From Streptomyces albofaciens JCM 4342 (lineage in GTDB: Bacteria > Actinomycetota > Actinomycetes > Streptomycetales > Streptomycetaceae), in the NCBI RefSeq assembly GCF_008634025.1, contig NZ_PDCM01000001.1, forward strand, positions 2,477,501 to 2,541,500: a stretch of 64,000 nucleotides of DNA. The letters are read 5' to 3'. The notes below the pieces were generated by a model, which did not search any database, was not told where the DNA came from, and saw only the letters and a list, made by a program, of their open reading frames with translations. Shown here piece by piece: positions 9,548 to 18,844 of the stretch. The translations under genes and the position numbers were made by a program. Positions within the stretch are counted from its first letter, which is position 1; every line of letters starts with the position of its first letter.

Positions 9548-9717
9548 CCCGAGCCCCCACCCACCGAACCCTAGGCGCGAAACGCGCACCCCCACCCACC
9601 GGACAGCCCGCGCAGCACCCGCACCCCCGCCACGCAAACGCTCCACGAAGACATACCCACCCCACCCACAGGGGGTGAACGAGAGCCAAGCCGCAGGGAC
9701 GCGTAGGCTCGTGGGTC

Positions 9718-10731
9718 GTGAGGATGGGTGCGAAGCAGGTGGAGTGCGGCGAGCTGGTGTGTGCCGTGCGGGACCTGGTCAAGACGTACCCCGCGGTGCG
9801 CGGGCGACGGGGAGCGGCGGGGGCGCCGGCCGTCCGGGCGAGTGACGGGATCAGTCTGGACGTACGGCGCGGTGAGATCTTCGGGCTGCTCGGCCCGAAC
9901 GGCGCCGGCAAATCGACCCTGGTGCGCCAGCTGACCGGCCTGCTGCGCCCCGATTCCGGCAGTGTCACCGTGCTGGGCCACGACCTCGTCCGGTATCCGG
10001 AGCGCGCCGCGCGGCTGCTCGGCTACCTGGGGCAGGAGTCGAGCGCCCTGGACGAGATGACCGTCGCGCTGGCCGTGGAGACCACCGGCCGCCTGCGCGG
10101 CCTGACGGCACGGGACGCGCGCGCGGAGCGGGACGCGGTCGTGGAGGAGCTGGGGCTCGGCGACATCACCGGGCGCCCGCTCAAACGCCTTTCCGGGGGC
10201 CAGCGCCGCCTCGCATGCTTCGCCGCCGTACTCGTCGGCGAGCGGCCGCTGCTCGTTCTGGACGAGCCGACCACCGGCATGGACCCGGTGGCGCGCCGCG
10301 CCGTGTGGGCGGCCGTGGACCGCCGCCGGGCCGAACGCGGCGCCACCGTGCTGCTCGTGACGCACAACGTGATCGAGGCCGAGAGCGTGCTCGACCGGGT
10401 CGCGGTGATCGACCGCGGCCGGGTCATCGCCTGCGACACGCCCGGTGGCCTGAAGGGCCTGGTGGGCGAGGAGGTCCGGCTGGAGCTGGTGTGGCGGGAG
10501 CGGGCGCCGCTGGACGTGCCCGAGGTGGCCGCCCTCGGCGAGGCCGCGCGGACCAGCGGGCGCCGCTGGACGCTGCGGCTGCCGCCGGACCGCGCGCGGG
10601 AGGCGGTGGCCGCCGTGACGGCCGGCCCGGCCTTCGCCGCGCTGGACGACTTCACGCTCGCGACGCCGAGCCTGGAAGATGTGTATCTCGCGCTGGGGGG
10701 CCGTACGGAGGAAGGCTTGGTGAAGGCGTGA
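9718..10731 (+). CDS. ABC transporter ATP-binding protein (multidrug/daunorubicin type)
   Basis: A 337-aa ATPase that should drive export through the membrane protein encoded next to it. Walker A is GPNGAGKST (59-67), the Q-loop is in YLGQESS, the signature is LSGGQ (158-162) and Walker B is LLVLDEP (178-184), followed by a switch histidine in VTHN. The C-terminal 100 residues match the extra domain seen in DrrA-like ATPases. The start is GTG 9718 or ATG 9724. Its stop codon overlaps the permease start by 4 bp (GTGA), indicating translational coupling. The substrate is unknown. No antibiotic gene cluster is adjacent. Confidence 0.92.
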   Translation: MRMGAKQVECGELVCAVRDLVKTYPAVRGRRGAAGAPAVRASDGISLDVRRGEIFGLLGPNGAGKSTLVRQLTGLLRPDSGSVTVLGHDLVRYPERAARLLGYLGQESSALDEMTVALAVETTGRLRGLTARDARAERDAVVEELGLGDITGRPLKRLSGGQRRLACFAAVLVGERPLLVLDEPTTGMDPVARRAVWAAVDRRRAERGATVLLVTHNVIEAESVLDRVAVIDRGRVIACDTPGGLKGLVGEEVRLELVWRERAPLDVPEVAALGEAARTSGRRWTLRLPPDRAREAVAAVTAGPAFAALDDFTLATPSLEDVYLALGGRTEEGLVKA

Positions 10732-11621
10732 GCGTGGTTCCCGCCGAGGCGGACGCGGTGCCGGAGACGGCGGCGAAGACGGTGGCGCGGGCCGCGACCG
10801 CCGAGGCCGGGGAGGCGACCCGTACGGCGGGCGCACCCGGTGTCGAGGACGCGCCCCGTACCGCCGCCGCGCCGCTGGCGCCCCGGGCGCGCCTGCTGCC
10901 GGCGCTGGGCGCCGTCTACCGGGCCCAGCTGTCGCGGGCCCGGGTCGCCCGGATCCCGCTGCTGTTCGTGGCCACCTTCCAGTCCATCGGGATCATGGTC
11001 CTGATGCGCGGCGTGGTCGACGGCGGCGACGCCGCCCGGGCCGTCGTCTCGGGCTCCAGCGTGCTGGTCGTGGCGTTCGTGGCGCTGAACCTGCTGGCCC
11101 AGTACTTCGGGCAGCTGCGGGCCGGCGGCGGGCTCGACCACTACGCCACGCTGCCGGTGCCGCCCGCCGCCGTGGTGCTCGGCGCGGCGGGGGCGTACGC
11201 CTCGTTCACCGCGCCCGGCACGGTGGTCACGGCCGTGACCGGCTGTCTGCTGTTCCAGCTGCCGATGGCGAACCTGTGGGTGCTGATCGCGGTCATCCCG
11301 CTGGCCGGGGCCGCCCTCGCCGGGCTCGGCGCCGCGCTCGGCCTGCTCGCGCCCCGCCCTGAACTGGCCACGCTCTGCGGCCAGTTGGGCATGTCGGCGG
11401 CCCTGCTGCTGGGCGTGCTGCCGGCCTCCGGGCTGCCCGCGCCGATCTCGTACGCGCGTGATCTGCTGCCGTCCACGTACGGCGTCGAGGCCCTGGCGCG
11501 TGGTTTCGACGCCCACCCGGACTGGCTGGCGGTCGTCGCGGACCTGGGCGTCTGCGCGGCTGTCGGTGTGCTGTCGCTGATGGTGGCGACCTGGGCGTAC
11601 CGCCGGGCGGCCGTACGGTGA
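10728..11621 (+). CDS. ABC transporter permease (ABC-2 type)
   Basis: A 297-aa integral membrane partner of the preceding ATPase. An Ala/Glu/Thr-rich N-terminus of about 45 residues precedes six predicted membrane segments, the first around LLFVATFQSIGIMVLM. The layout fits ABC-2 type exporter permeases (DrrB-like). The GTG at 10728 lies inside the ATPase stop codon (GTGA), and its own stop overlaps the next start in the same way, so the three genes form one coupled operon. The exported compound cannot be deduced from the sequence. Confidence 0.88.
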   Translation: MSVVPAEADAVPETAAKTVARAATAEAGEATRTAGAPGVEDAPRTAAAPLAPRARLLPALGAVYRAQLSRARVARIPLLFVATFQSIGIMVLMRGVVDGGDAARAVVSGSSVLVVAFVALNLLAQYFGQLRAGGGLDHYATLPVPPAAVVLGAAGAYASFTAPGTVVTAVTGCLLFQLPMANLWVLIAVIPLAGAALAGLGAALGLLAPRPELATLCGQLGMSAALLLGVLPASGLPAPISYARDLLPSTYGVEALARGFDAHPDWLAVVADLGVCAAVGVLSLMVATWAYRRAAVR

Positions 11622-12472
11622 CGGACCCGGCGGGCCACCGCGCCCGGCCGGACGGGTGCGGGCAGACCGGCGGGAACCGGTCGCGGCCCCGGCCTCCCGC
11701 CGACCGCACCGTGTCCACCTGGCACGATGACGGGGTGACCGCACCACAGACGCCGCCCAACGACCAGCCGCCCCATGACCAGCCGGCCGACGGCCGGCCG
11801 CACGACCACCAGCCGCCCGAGCGTGCGTACGCCCCCTGGACCGGGGCCGGGACGGCCCAGGGGGCGTACGCCGCTTCGACCACCGAGGGGACTGCCGTGC
11901 ACGACCGGGCCGAGTTCCGCCGGGAGCTGCGCGAGGCGGTGCTGATCGCGATCGTGGCGACGGTGTGCGGCGTGCTGCTGGGCGTCCTGTGGGCGTGGCT
12001 GGCACCGCACGTTCCGCTGGTCGCGGACGGCCGCGGCAATGTCTACCTCAAGAACAGCGAGGGCGAGGAGTCCATCGGCGGGGACGGCACGTTCGTCCTG
12101 CTGGGGCTCGGCTTCGGGGTGCTGTGCGCGCTGGCGGCCTTCTTCTACCGCAAGGGCGGCGGCATCCCGCTGGTGGTGGCGCTGACGGTGGGCGGGCTGC
12201 TGGGTTCAGTGGTGGCCTGGCGGCTCGGCATGTGGATGGGGCCGACGTCGGACCTGGCGGCCCGGGCCGCCGAGGTCGGCAAGGGCGTCACGTTCGACGC
12301 GCCGCTGCGTCTCCAGGCCAAGGGCGCGCTGCTCGCCTGGCCGGTCGGCGCCATGGTCACCCATCTGCTCGTGACCGGCTTCTTCGGCCCCCGCGACCCG
12401 GAGCCGCCGCAGCCGGACTGGGCCACCGGGCCGCATCAGGCACCGCCCCCGCCGTCGTCGTCGGACAGCTGA
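11618..12472 (+). CDS. DUF2567-like membrane protein
   Basis: A 284-aa protein coupled to the permease by a GTGA overlap. The first 105 residues are hydrophilic, with repeats of His/Pro/Asp, and look disordered. They are followed by four predicted membrane segments (about 108-130, 155-178, 185-205 and 245-262), with an extracytoplasmic loop containing VYLKNSEGEESIGGDG. I think it belongs to the DUF2567 group of actinobacterial membrane proteins, but this is from memory. An internal start such as GTG near 11735 or 11897 is possible, because the N-terminus is poorly constrained. Its position suggests an accessory role for the ABC exporter. Confidence 0.7.
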   Translation: MTDPAGHRARPDGCGQTGGNRSRPRPPADRTVSTWHDDGVTAPQTPPNDQPPHDQPADGRPHDHQPPERAYAPWTGAGTAQGAYAASTTEGTAVHDRAEFRRELREAVLIAIVATVCGVLLGVLWAWLAPHVPLVADGRGNVYLKNSEGEESIGGDGTFVLLGLGFGVLCALAAFFYRKGGGIPLVVALTVGGLLGSVVAWRLGMWMGPTSDLAARAAEVGKGVTFDAPLRLQAKGALLAWPVGAMVTHLLVTGFFGPRDPEPPQPDWATGPHQAPPPPSSSDS

Positions 12473-12544
12473 CGGACGGCCCCGGACGAGCATCGGGCGG
12501 GGGCCCCGCGGGAAGCCCCGGGCGGGTTCACGCGTCCGGGGGAA

Positions 12545-12569
12545 CGGGCCCGCGGCGCGCACGGGCCCG
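12545..12569. terminator. GC hairpin between convergent genes
   Basis: Two copies of the palindromic octamer CGGGCCCG (12545-12552 and 12562-12569) can pair around a 9-nt loop. They lie between the convergent DUF2567-like gene and the bL37 gene, so they probably act as a shared terminator. Confidence 0.45.
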
Positions 12570-12579
12570 CCCCGGTCAC

Positions 12580-12654
12580 TCAGGCGGGCCGACGCCCGTG
12601 GTTGGCCTTGCCCTTCTTGATGCGCCACTTCCGCTTGCGGGTCTTCTTCGACAT
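12580..12654 (-). CDS. Ribosomal protein bL37 (24 aa)
   Basis: A 24-residue, very basic micro-protein: it begins MSKKTRKRKWRIKKG and ends KANHGRRPA. The KANHG(K/R)RP ending and the exact 24-residue length match what I remember of bL37, the small 50S protein found in mycobacterial ribosome structures. The start ATG at 12654 has GGAGGAGG at ideal spacing, which supports real translation. It is short enough to be missed by gene finders. It lies next to, but is not overlapped with, the YbaK-like gene, also a translation-related function. The related but distinct bS22 family has a different sequence. Confidence 0.8.
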   Translation of the reverse strand: MSKKTRKRKWRIKKGKANHGRRPA

Positions 12655-12802
12655 GGCGTACCTCCTCCACGGGTCGTAGCGGAGGAAACGGAGGGCGTAA
12701 AGGCCCCGCACGGTGACGGCCGGGGCGTACGGGACGCATTCGGCCGCGCGGGTCTGCGAAGCGCGCGCCCGCCCTCGGCCGCCCGCGCCCGGCCGTACCC
12801 GC

Positions 12803-13333
12803 TCAGCCGCGCGCGATCTCCGCGAGCGTCGCCCCCGTGAGCTCCCGCAGGTCGTCGGGGGCCAGCTCGACCTCCAGCCCGCGGCGCCCGGCCGACACGC
12901 ACACCGTGGAGTGCGCGGCGGCCGACGCGTCGATGACCGTGGGCAGCCGCTTGCGCTGGCCGAGCGGCGAAATGCCGCCGCGTACGTAGCCGGTGCTGCG
13001 TTCCGCCGCGGCCGGGTCGGCCATCGCGGCGCGCTTGCCGCCGGCCGCGGCGGCCAGGGCCTTGAGGTCGAGGGAGCCGGAGACCGGCACGACGGCGACG
13101 GTCAGGGCGCCGTCCACCTCGGCGAGCAGTGTCTTGAAGACCTGGTCGGGGGAGACGCCGAGCGCTTCGGCGGCCTCCTCGCCGTACGAGGGGGCGGCCG
13201 GGTCGTGTTCGTACGCGTGCAGGGTGAAGTCGACGCCGGCCTCGGTGAGGGCGACCGTCGCGGGCGTGCCCCCGGCGCCGGCCGGCTGCTTCCCGTTCTT
13301 CGCCTGCTTGGTCCGCTTCGGCTTCTTGGACAT
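12803..13333 (-). CDS. ybaK: YbaK/EbsC family Cys-tRNA(Pro) deacylase
   Basis: A 176-aa trans-editing protein that should hydrolyse Cys-tRNA(Pro) misacylated by prolyl-tRNA synthetase. A Lys-rich N-terminal extension of about 20 residues precedes the YbaK fold. Family landmarks include AYEHDP, QVFKTLLAEVDG with the conserved catalytic lysine, the GYVRGGISPLGQRKRLP stretch near 115-135, and the final AGRRGLEVELAPDDL. Length is normal for the family. The start ATG at 13333 is preceded by GAGGGCG. It is probably transcribed with or just upstream of the bL37 gene on the same strand. Confidence 0.92.
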   Translation of the reverse strand: MSKKPKRTKQAKNGKQPAGAGGTPATVALTEAGVDFTLHAYEHDPAAPSYGEEAAEALGVSPDQVFKTLLAEVDGALTVAVVPVSGSLDLKALAAAAGGKRAAMADPAAAERSTGYVRGGISPLGQRKRLPTVIDASAAAHSTVCVSAGRRGLEVELAPDDLRELTGATLAEIARG

Positions 13334-13412
13334 GTCGTCGCCCTCGTAAGACGTATCGGGGTGGTACGGGCACGGGTCGGTGGGGGTACGGGCGGGACGG
13401 CCGCCCGCGCGC

Positions 13413-14231
13413 TCAGTTCGGGCTGGTCGGGTGGCGGGTCAGGTCCACCGCGGGCAGCGACGGGAGCTTACCGATCACCGCCGTCTCCCGGCGAAGGAGT
13501 TCCAGCTCCTGCGTGAGCCGGGCCGCGTTGTCCGGCGCCTCCAGGAGGCGCTGCTTGGCCGGGATGTCGAGCACGGCGGCCGCCGCGACGAGGTACGACA
13601 GCACCGACGGCTCGGCGGGCAGGTCCTGGCCGCCGGCCAGCGTGCGCTCGTTCGCCCAGGCCAGCCGCTTCTGGTAGGTACGGAACGCCCGTACGACACC
13701 GGAAGCCAGCGCGCCGGCGCCCTCGCCCTCGACCTCCGGCAGCTCCTCCACCTCGCCCATCAGGTAGGGACCCGAGGCGTCCACCGACAGCAGCTTGAAG
13801 CGGGTGGTGCCGGTGGCCAGCACCTCGTAACCGGGCGCCTCCGGCCCGCCGCCGGGGGCCGTCCCCGCCGCCTCGGCGTCGGCGTCCTCGTCGGACGCGG
13901 GGGCGGAGCCGGGGGTGCCGCTCTTCTCGCGGATGGTCGCCGCGTCCGCCACGCACCCCACCGTGTGGAAGGCGCTGATCGGGTCGGGGCCGAAACCGGC
14001 GCCGGGCCCGCCGACGGGCATCGCCGTGCTGTCCGGCAGGCCGGGGGCGGACGGCGCCACCTCGCGGCCGTCGCGGATCGCGACGACCCCGAACCGGCGC
14101 TCGTCCTCGGGCAGCGCGAGCAGGTCGCGCATCAGGGCCCGGTACCGCGCCTCGAAGACGTTCAGCGGGAGGACGAGTCCCGGGAACAACACCGAGTTCA
14201 GCGGGAAGAGCGGTAGGCGCACGGAGGTCAC
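13413..14231 (-). CDS. LON peptidase substrate-binding domain protein
   Basis: A 272-aa protein with only the N-terminal substrate-recognition domain of Lon protease (PUA-like), with no ATPase or protease part. The hallmark start RLPLFPLNSVLFPGLVLPLN is at residues 5-24. YRALMRDLL and FGVVAIRDG follow, then a Gly/Ala/Glu-rich insertion around 95-130, and YEVLATGTTRFKL. I set the start at GTG 14231 because the domain begins there. A longer reading to 14372 only adds low-complexity sequence. The function of stand-alone LON domains in Streptomyces is unknown. Confidence 0.88.
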   Translation of the reverse strand: MTSVRLPLFPLNSVLFPGLVLPLNVFEARYRALMRDLLALPEDERRFGVVAIRDGREVAPSAPGLPDSTAMPVGGPGAGFGPDPISAFHTVGCVADAATIREKSGTPGSAPASDEDADAEAAGTAPGGGPEAPGYEVLATGTTRFKLLSVDASGPYLMGEVEELPEVEGEGAGALASGVVRAFRTYQKRLAWANERTLAGGQDLPAEPSVLSYLVAAAAVLDIPAKQRLLEAPDNAARLTQELELLRRETAVIGKLPSLPAVDLTRHPTSPN

Positions 14232-14465
14232 AGCCCGTAAGCCTAGAGCCTGTGGAGACGGGTGTGGTTCGCGGCCCGCGATCCGGCGCCCGGCGCCGGG
14301 GGCGGACGGCCCCCGTACGACGGCCGGGTGGCCCCGGAGCGGGCGCCGGAAACCCGGGGCGCCCGCCCCCACGAGCGGGGACGGCGCCCGGGCCGGGCGT
14401 CCGGAAGCCCGCCCCCGCCACGCGCCCCCACGCGCTCCCGCCGCCGCGGCTGCGCCCCCCCCCCG

Positions 14466-16070
14466 CTACTGCCGCCGCAGCAGCCGCGACGCGCCCGCCG
14501 CGACCGTCGTCGCCAGCACCCAGCCCGTCAGAATCATGATCGCGGCCACCCACTGGGACGCGCCGTCCGGCTTCCACGACGAGCCCTGGTAGAGGTCGAT
14601 CACCGGCAGCAGCAGGTCGAGGGAGTAGAGGTACGGGTTCCAGGGCGGCGCCTCGCCGGGCTTGAGGGCCGGGGGCGGGGACTGGGCGAAGTAGACCGTG
14701 CCGAGCGCCCACAGGATCGCCATCCACACCGCGGCCCGCCCCGGCCGGTAGCCGTACGCCACCGTCCAGTCCTGGAGGACGCCCCACGCCTTGGCGGCCA
14801 GCGGCAGCGTCTCGCGCCGCCGCCGCTGCTTGGCGAGCAGCACCTCGCGCGCGTCGGAGTCCTCGCCGCTGCGGCGCAGGGCGGCGGCCAGCATCTCGTA
14901 CGGCTCGGGCGCGTACTCCGGCGTGGCGGCGGCCACCCACTCCAGCCGCCGGGACAGCGGGAAGTGCCCGCGCGGGATCAGCGTCTCGTAGGCGAAGCCC
15001 GCCATCCACAGACCGCCCAGCCCCGGCCAGCTCGCCGCCTTGTCGACCAGGTTGACCACCCGCGCGCCCGAGAGGATGACCCGCCCCCGCTGCGGCCGCT
15101 CGCCCAGGAAGCGCAGCTCAGGGGTCTGGATGCGGCGCAGCGACAGCTCCTGGTCGGGTTCCATGATGAAGCGGGCCTGCTCGAAGTCGACGGCGTCGCC
15201 GAACCGCCCGTCGTCCAGCCGCATCCCGCCCTCGCACTCGAAGCGCTGCATGCGGGTGCCGCGGGTGGGGGTGTGGGCGATGCCGTACGGGGGAGTGGCG
15301 GCCGTGCTGGAGAACGGCGAGTTGGCCAGGCCCGCGCCGGTCAGGTACAGCGTGCGCTCGACCGTCATCTGCGGGGCGTTCAGCGCGCGGCGGCCGTACG
15401 GGTTGCTGAGCCGGCTGCCGCGCAGGCTCAGCGACACGCCGATCGTCGCGCCGCGCAGCGACAGCTCCCCGTAGGACTCCATCATCTCGGCCTGGAGGTC
15501 CTGGGCGACGGTGAGCCCGTCCGCCATCACCGACCGGCCCTGCCGGTCCTTGTGCACCACCGTCTGGTTGAGCAGCAGGTCCGTGCCGATGTGCGCGTCG
15601 GTCAGCCGGATGCCGGAGCGCACGACGCAGCGCGGCAGGTGCAGATCGCCCTCGGTGTGCAGGCGGGCCGCCTCGAACCGGGGTATCGCGCAGCCCACCA
15701 CGCGCAGCGTGGTGAAGCGGCTCTCGGGCAGCACGACCTCGTTCTGGAAGCGGCAGTCGCGCAGCTCCACGAATGGCTTGATCGTGCCGCCCGCAAGGTC
15801 GAGAGTGTCGGTGATGTACGCACCCGCCAGTTTCAGTGCGGAGACCCGGCCGGGCTGCGCGGGCGGCCCTTCCAGCAGCAGGAGCGCCAGGATGCGGGCG
15901 CGCACCCGCCGCTCCGGGCCCCACCGGAACTGCCCGTGCGGGTCGTCCCTGGCCGGATCGCCGGTGCGCAGATCGCAGGTGCTGCCGTTGCGGAACGCCT
16001 GCCACATGCTCCACTCGGCAGGGTTGAGCATCAGCTCCGCAGGCGCGTCGCCCTCCTCCGGCGTGGCCAC
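14466..16070 (-). CDS. Membrane protein with pentapeptide/beta-helix-like N-terminal domain
   Basis: A 534-aa protein. The first 350 residues contain repeated short strands such as LKLAGAYITDTLDL, LRVVGCAI, IRLTDAHIGTDLLL and LSLRGATIGVSLSLRG. This pattern is typical of right-handed beta-helix or pentapeptide-like folds. The C-terminal part has two predicted membrane segments (near AAVWMAILWALGTVYFA and VAAIMILTGWVLATTVAAGA). Relatives in Streptomyces are sometimes labelled oxidoreductase, but I see no nucleotide-binding motif or redox cysteines supporting that. The GTG at 16070 follows an AAGGGGG box; the extra 55 residues from 16235 are low-complexity. It is divergent from the his operon. 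Confidence 0.8.
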   Translation of the reverse strand: MATPEEGDAPAELMLNPAEWSMWQAFRNGSTCDLRTGDPARDDPHGQFRWGPERRVRARILALLLLEGPPAQPGRVSALKLAGAYITDTLDLAGGTIKPFVELRDCRFQNEVVLPESRFTTLRVVGCAIPRFEAARLHTEGDLHLPRCVVRSGIRLTDAHIGTDLLLNQTVVHKDRQGRSVMADGLTVAQDLQAEMMESYGELSLRGATIGVSLSLRGSRLSNPYGRRALNAPQMTVERTLYLTGAGLANSPFSSTAATPPYGIAHTPTRGTRMQRFECEGGMRLDDGRFGDAVDFEQARFIMEPDQELSLRRIQTPELRFLGERPQRGRVILSGARVVNLVDKAASWPGLGGLWMAGFAYETLIPRGHFPLSRRLEWVAAATPEYAPEPYEMLAAALRRSGEDSDAREVLLAKQRRRRETLPLAAKAWGVLQDWTVAYGYRPGRAAVWMAILWALGTVYFAQSPPPALKPGEAPPWNPYLYSLDLLLPVIDLYQGSSWKPDGASQWVAAIMILTGWVLATTVAAGASRLLRRQ

Positions 16071-16397
16071 CTGATTCCCCCTTTCCCCGCTGCTCCCCGC
16101 TGTTCCCCGCGCCTCCCGCGCCCCGGGGCGGGTCCGTACGGTCCCGCGTGTGCGGCGCCCGCGTCCAGCCGTTTCCCGTACGCCCGGCGCCCCGTGCGTC
16201 AGCCCCGTCACTCCGTACGCCCGTACGAACCCCATGCCCGCTGCGTGACCGTCTCAACACGATCCGTGAGGACCGGTTCCGGCCGGTCTTCCGCCAGGTC
16301 CGGTGCGGTCCGCCGTGATCCGGCGCGGTCCGCGTGCTGTGTATCACCGACTGATACGGGCGGCCGCGCCCGGGAACGGGTCTGAGACACTGGAGGG
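16071..16397. other. Divergent intergenic region upstream of hisD
   Basis: No gene is seen. The part near 16100-16260 is simple GC-rich sequence. The only notable site is the palindrome at 16341-16357 described separately. The his operon promoter should lie in this region, but I could not fix a confident -10/-35 pair. Confidence 0.5.
16341..16357 (+). promoter_or_regulatory. Palindrome upstream of hisD
   Basis: A perfect inverted repeat GTATCA-N5-TGATAC lies 41 bp before the hisD start codon. It is unusually AT-rich against its surroundings. It has the form of an operator for a dimeric repressor. The regulator is not identified. Confidence 0.45.
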
Positions 16398-17720
16398 GTG
16401 ATCTCCCGAATCGATCTGCGCGGTGACGCCCTCCCCGAGGGCGCCGCCCTGCGCGACCTGCTGCCCCGTGCCGAGTTCGACGTGGAAGCCGCCCTGGAGA
16501 AGGTGCGGCCCATCTGCGAGGACGTGCGCCATCGTGGGACGGCCGCGCTGATCGAGTACGCCCATCGGTTCGACGGGGTCGCCATCGAGCGCGTACGGGT
16601 GCCCGCCGAGGCGCTCCAGCGGGCGCTCGCGGAGCTGGACCCGGCCGTACGGGCCGCCCTGGAGGAGTCGATCCGGCGCGCCCGGATCGTCCACCGCGAA
16701 CAGCGCCGCACCGACGTCACGACCAAGGTCGTGCCCGGCGGCACGGTCACCGAGCGCTGGGTCCCGGTCGAGCGCGTCGGCCTGTATGTACCCGGTGGCC
16801 TGGCGGTCTACCCGTCCTCCGTGGTCATGAACGTCGTCCCGGCCCAGGAGGCGGGCGTCGACGCGGTCGCCGTCACCTCCCCGCCGCAGGCGGAGTTCGG
16901 CGGCCTGCCGCACCCGACCATCCTCGCCGCCTGCGCCCTGCTCGGCGTGGACGAGGTGTACGCGGCCGGCGGCGCCCAGGCGATCGCGATGTTCGCGTAC
17001 GGCACCGAGGAGTGCCGCCCGGTCAACCTGGTCACCGGCCCCGGCAACATCTACGTCGCCGCCGCCAAGCGCCTGCTCAAGGGCCGCATCGGCATCGACG
17101 CGGAGGCCGGGCCCACCGAGATCGCGGTCCTCGCGGACGCCACCGCCGACGCCGCGCACGTCGCCGCCGACCTGATCAGCCAGGCCGAGCACGACACGCT
17201 GGCCGCCGCCGTCCTGGTCACCGATTCGGCCGAACTGGCCGCGGCCGTCGAGACCGAGCTGAAGACCCAGGTCGCCGCCACGAAGCACACCGAGCGGATC
17301 AGCACCGCGCTGGCCGGCCGGCAGTCCGCGATCGTGCTGGTGGACGGCGTGGACGAGGGCCTGAAGGTGGTCGACGCGTACGGCGCCGAGCACCTGGAGA
17401 TCCAGACCGCCGACGCCTCCGCGGTCGCCGCCCGGGTCCGCAACGCCGGCGCGGTCTTCGTCGGCCCGTACGCCCCCGTCTCGCTCGGCGACTACTGCGC
17501 CGGCTCCAACCACGTCCTGCCCACCGGCGGCTGCGCCTGCCACTCCTCGGGCCTGTCCGTCCAGTCCTTCCTGCGCGGCATCCATGTCGTGGACTACAGC
17601 CGCGACGCGCTGGCCGAGGTCGCCCACCACGTGGTGACCCTCGCCGAGGCCGAGGACCTCCCGGCCCACGGCGCGGCGCTGAAGGCCAGGTTCGACTGGA
17701 AGATCCCGCAGGGCGAGTGA
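16398..17720 (+). CDS. hisD: Histidinol dehydrogenase
   Basis: Catalyses the last two steps of histidine synthesis, oxidising L-histidinol to histidine with NAD and zinc. The 440-aa length and N-terminus [10 protein letters not shown] are typical. Landmarks include [29 protein letters not shown], the Glu/His-rich [18 protein letters not shown] and [10 protein letters not shown], which together carry metal and substrate ligands. It starts at GTG 16398, with a GGAGG very close to the start codon, so initiation may be inefficient or leaderless. It is the first gene of the his operon; its stop overlaps hisC by 4 bp (GTGA). Confidence 0.97.
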   Translation: MISRIDLRGDALPEGAALRDLLPRAEFDVEAALEKVRPICEDVRHRGTAALIEYAHRFDGVAIERVRVPAEALQRALAELDPAVRAALEESIRRARIVHREQRRTDVTTKVVPGGTVTERWVPVERVGLYVPGGLAVYPSSVVMNVVPAQEAGVDAVAVTSPPQAEFGGLPHPTILAACALLGVDEVYAAGGAQAIAMFAYGTEECRPVNLVTGPGNIYVAAAKRLLKGRIGIDAEAGPTEIAVLADATADAAHVAADLISQAEHDTLAAAVLVTDSAELAAAVETELKTQVAATKHTERISTALAGRQSAIVLVDGVDEGLKVVDAYGAEHLEIQTADASAVAARVRNAGAVFVGPYAPVSLGDYCAGSNHVLPTGGCACHSSGLSVQSFLRGIHVVDYSRDALAEVAHHVVTLAEAEDLPAHGAALKARFDWKIPQGE

Positions 17721-18844
17721 GCGAGCACGTGACGAAGATCGACGACCTTCCCATCCGGGACGAGCTGCGCGGCAAGTCCCCGTACGGCGCGCCGCAGCTG
17801 GACGTGCCCGTACGCCTGAACACCAACGAGAACCCGTACCCGCTGCCCGAGCCGCTGGTGCGGCGCATCGCCGAGCGGGTCACCGAGGCCGCCCGCGAGC
17901 TGAACCGCTACCCCGACCGGGACGCGGTCGAGCTGCGCACGGCGCTGGCCGCCTATCTGACGCGCACCGGCGGCCACGAGGTCACGCTCGCGAACGTCTG
18001 GGCCGCCAACGGCTCCAACGAGGTCATCCAGCAGCTGCTCCAGACCTTCGGCGGCCCTGGCCGCACCGCCATCGGCTTCGAGCCCTCGTACTCGATGCAC
18101 GGCCTGATCTCCCGCGGCACCGGCACCGGCTGGCTCTCCGGCCCGCGCAACGACGACTTCACCATCGACGTCGAGGCGGCCGTGGCGGCCATCGGCGAGC
18201 ACCGGCCCGACGTGGTCTTCATCTGCTCGCCCAACAACCCCACCGGCACCGCCGTCGCCGCCGAAACGGTTCTCGCGCTGTACGAGGCCGCGCAGGCGGC
18301 CCGCGCGGACACCGGCGGCGCGCTGGTCGTGGTGGACGAGGCGTACGGCGAGTTCAGCCACCGCCCCTCGCTGCTCCCGCTGATCGAGGGCCGCCCCAAC
18401 CTGGTCGTCTCGCGCACCATGTCCAAGGCGTTCGGCGCCGCCGGCCTGCGCCTGGGCTACCTGGCCGCCGACCCCGCCGTGGTCGACGCCGTCCAGCTCG
18501 TCCGCCTGCCGTACCACCTCTCGTCCGTCACCCAGGCCACCGCGCTCGCCGCCCTGGAGCACACCGACACGCTCCTGAAGTACGTCGAGCAGCTCAAGGC
18601 CGAGCGCGACCGGCTGGTGGACGAGCTGCGCGCCATCGGCTGCGAGGTGGTGGATTCGGACGCGAACTTCGTCCAGTTCGGGCGGTTCGACGACCAGCAC
18701 GCCACCTGGCAGGCCATCCTCGACCAGGGCGTCCTGGTCCGTGACAACGGCGTACCGGGCTGGCTGCGGGTCACCGCGGGAACCCCGGCCGAGAACGACG
18801 CGTTCCTCGACGCGGTCCGTGCAGTACTGAAGGAGAACCGATGA
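17717..18844 (+). CDS. hisC: Histidinol-phosphate aminotransferase
   Basis: PLP enzyme (375 aa) converting imidazole acetol phosphate to histidinol phosphate with glutamate as amino donor. It has the class I/II aminotransferase fold, the substrate loop [14 protein letters not shown] near 35-48, SPNNPTGT (171-178), Asp207 in [10 protein letters not shown], and Lys237 in SRTMSKAFG as the PLP Schiff-base residue. The start GTG 17717 sits in the hisD stop (GTGA). A second in-frame GTG at 17729 is possible. Its end overlaps hisB by ATGA, so translation is coupled on both sides. Confidence 0.96.
   Translation: MSEHVTKIDDLPIRDELRGKSPYGAPQLDVPVRLNTNENPYPLPEPLVRRIAERVTEAARELNRYPDRDAVELRTALAAYLTRTGGHEVTLANVWAANGSNEVIQQLLQTFGGPGRTAIGFEPSYSMHGLISRGTGTGWLSGPRNDDFTIDVEAAVAAIGEHRPDVVFICSPNNPTGTAVAAETVLALYEAAQAARADTGGALVVVDEAYGEFSHRPSLLPLIEGRPNLVVSRTMSKAFGAAGLRLGYLAADPAVVDAVQLVRLPYHLSSVTQATALAALEHTDTLLKYVEQLKAERDRLVDELRAIGCEVVDSDANFVQFGRFDDQHATWQAILDQGVLVRDNGVPGWLRVTAGTPAENDAFLDAVRAVLKENR

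Larger units (their letters stand above)
9090..9717. other. 630-bp intergenic region with large inverted repeat
   Basis: No gene is supported here. The stretch begins with short GC palindromes of the form CGCGCTTCGCGCGG and CGCGCTTGCGCGC (9098-9130), which may end transcription of the NYN gene. It then holds two arms of an imperfect inverted repeat (9165-9246 and 9451-9547). A perfect small hairpin GGGGTCT-GTAA-AGACCCC lies between them, at about 9396-9413. The last 150 bases before the ABC transporter gene are C-rich with no recognisable promoter. Confidence 0.6.
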
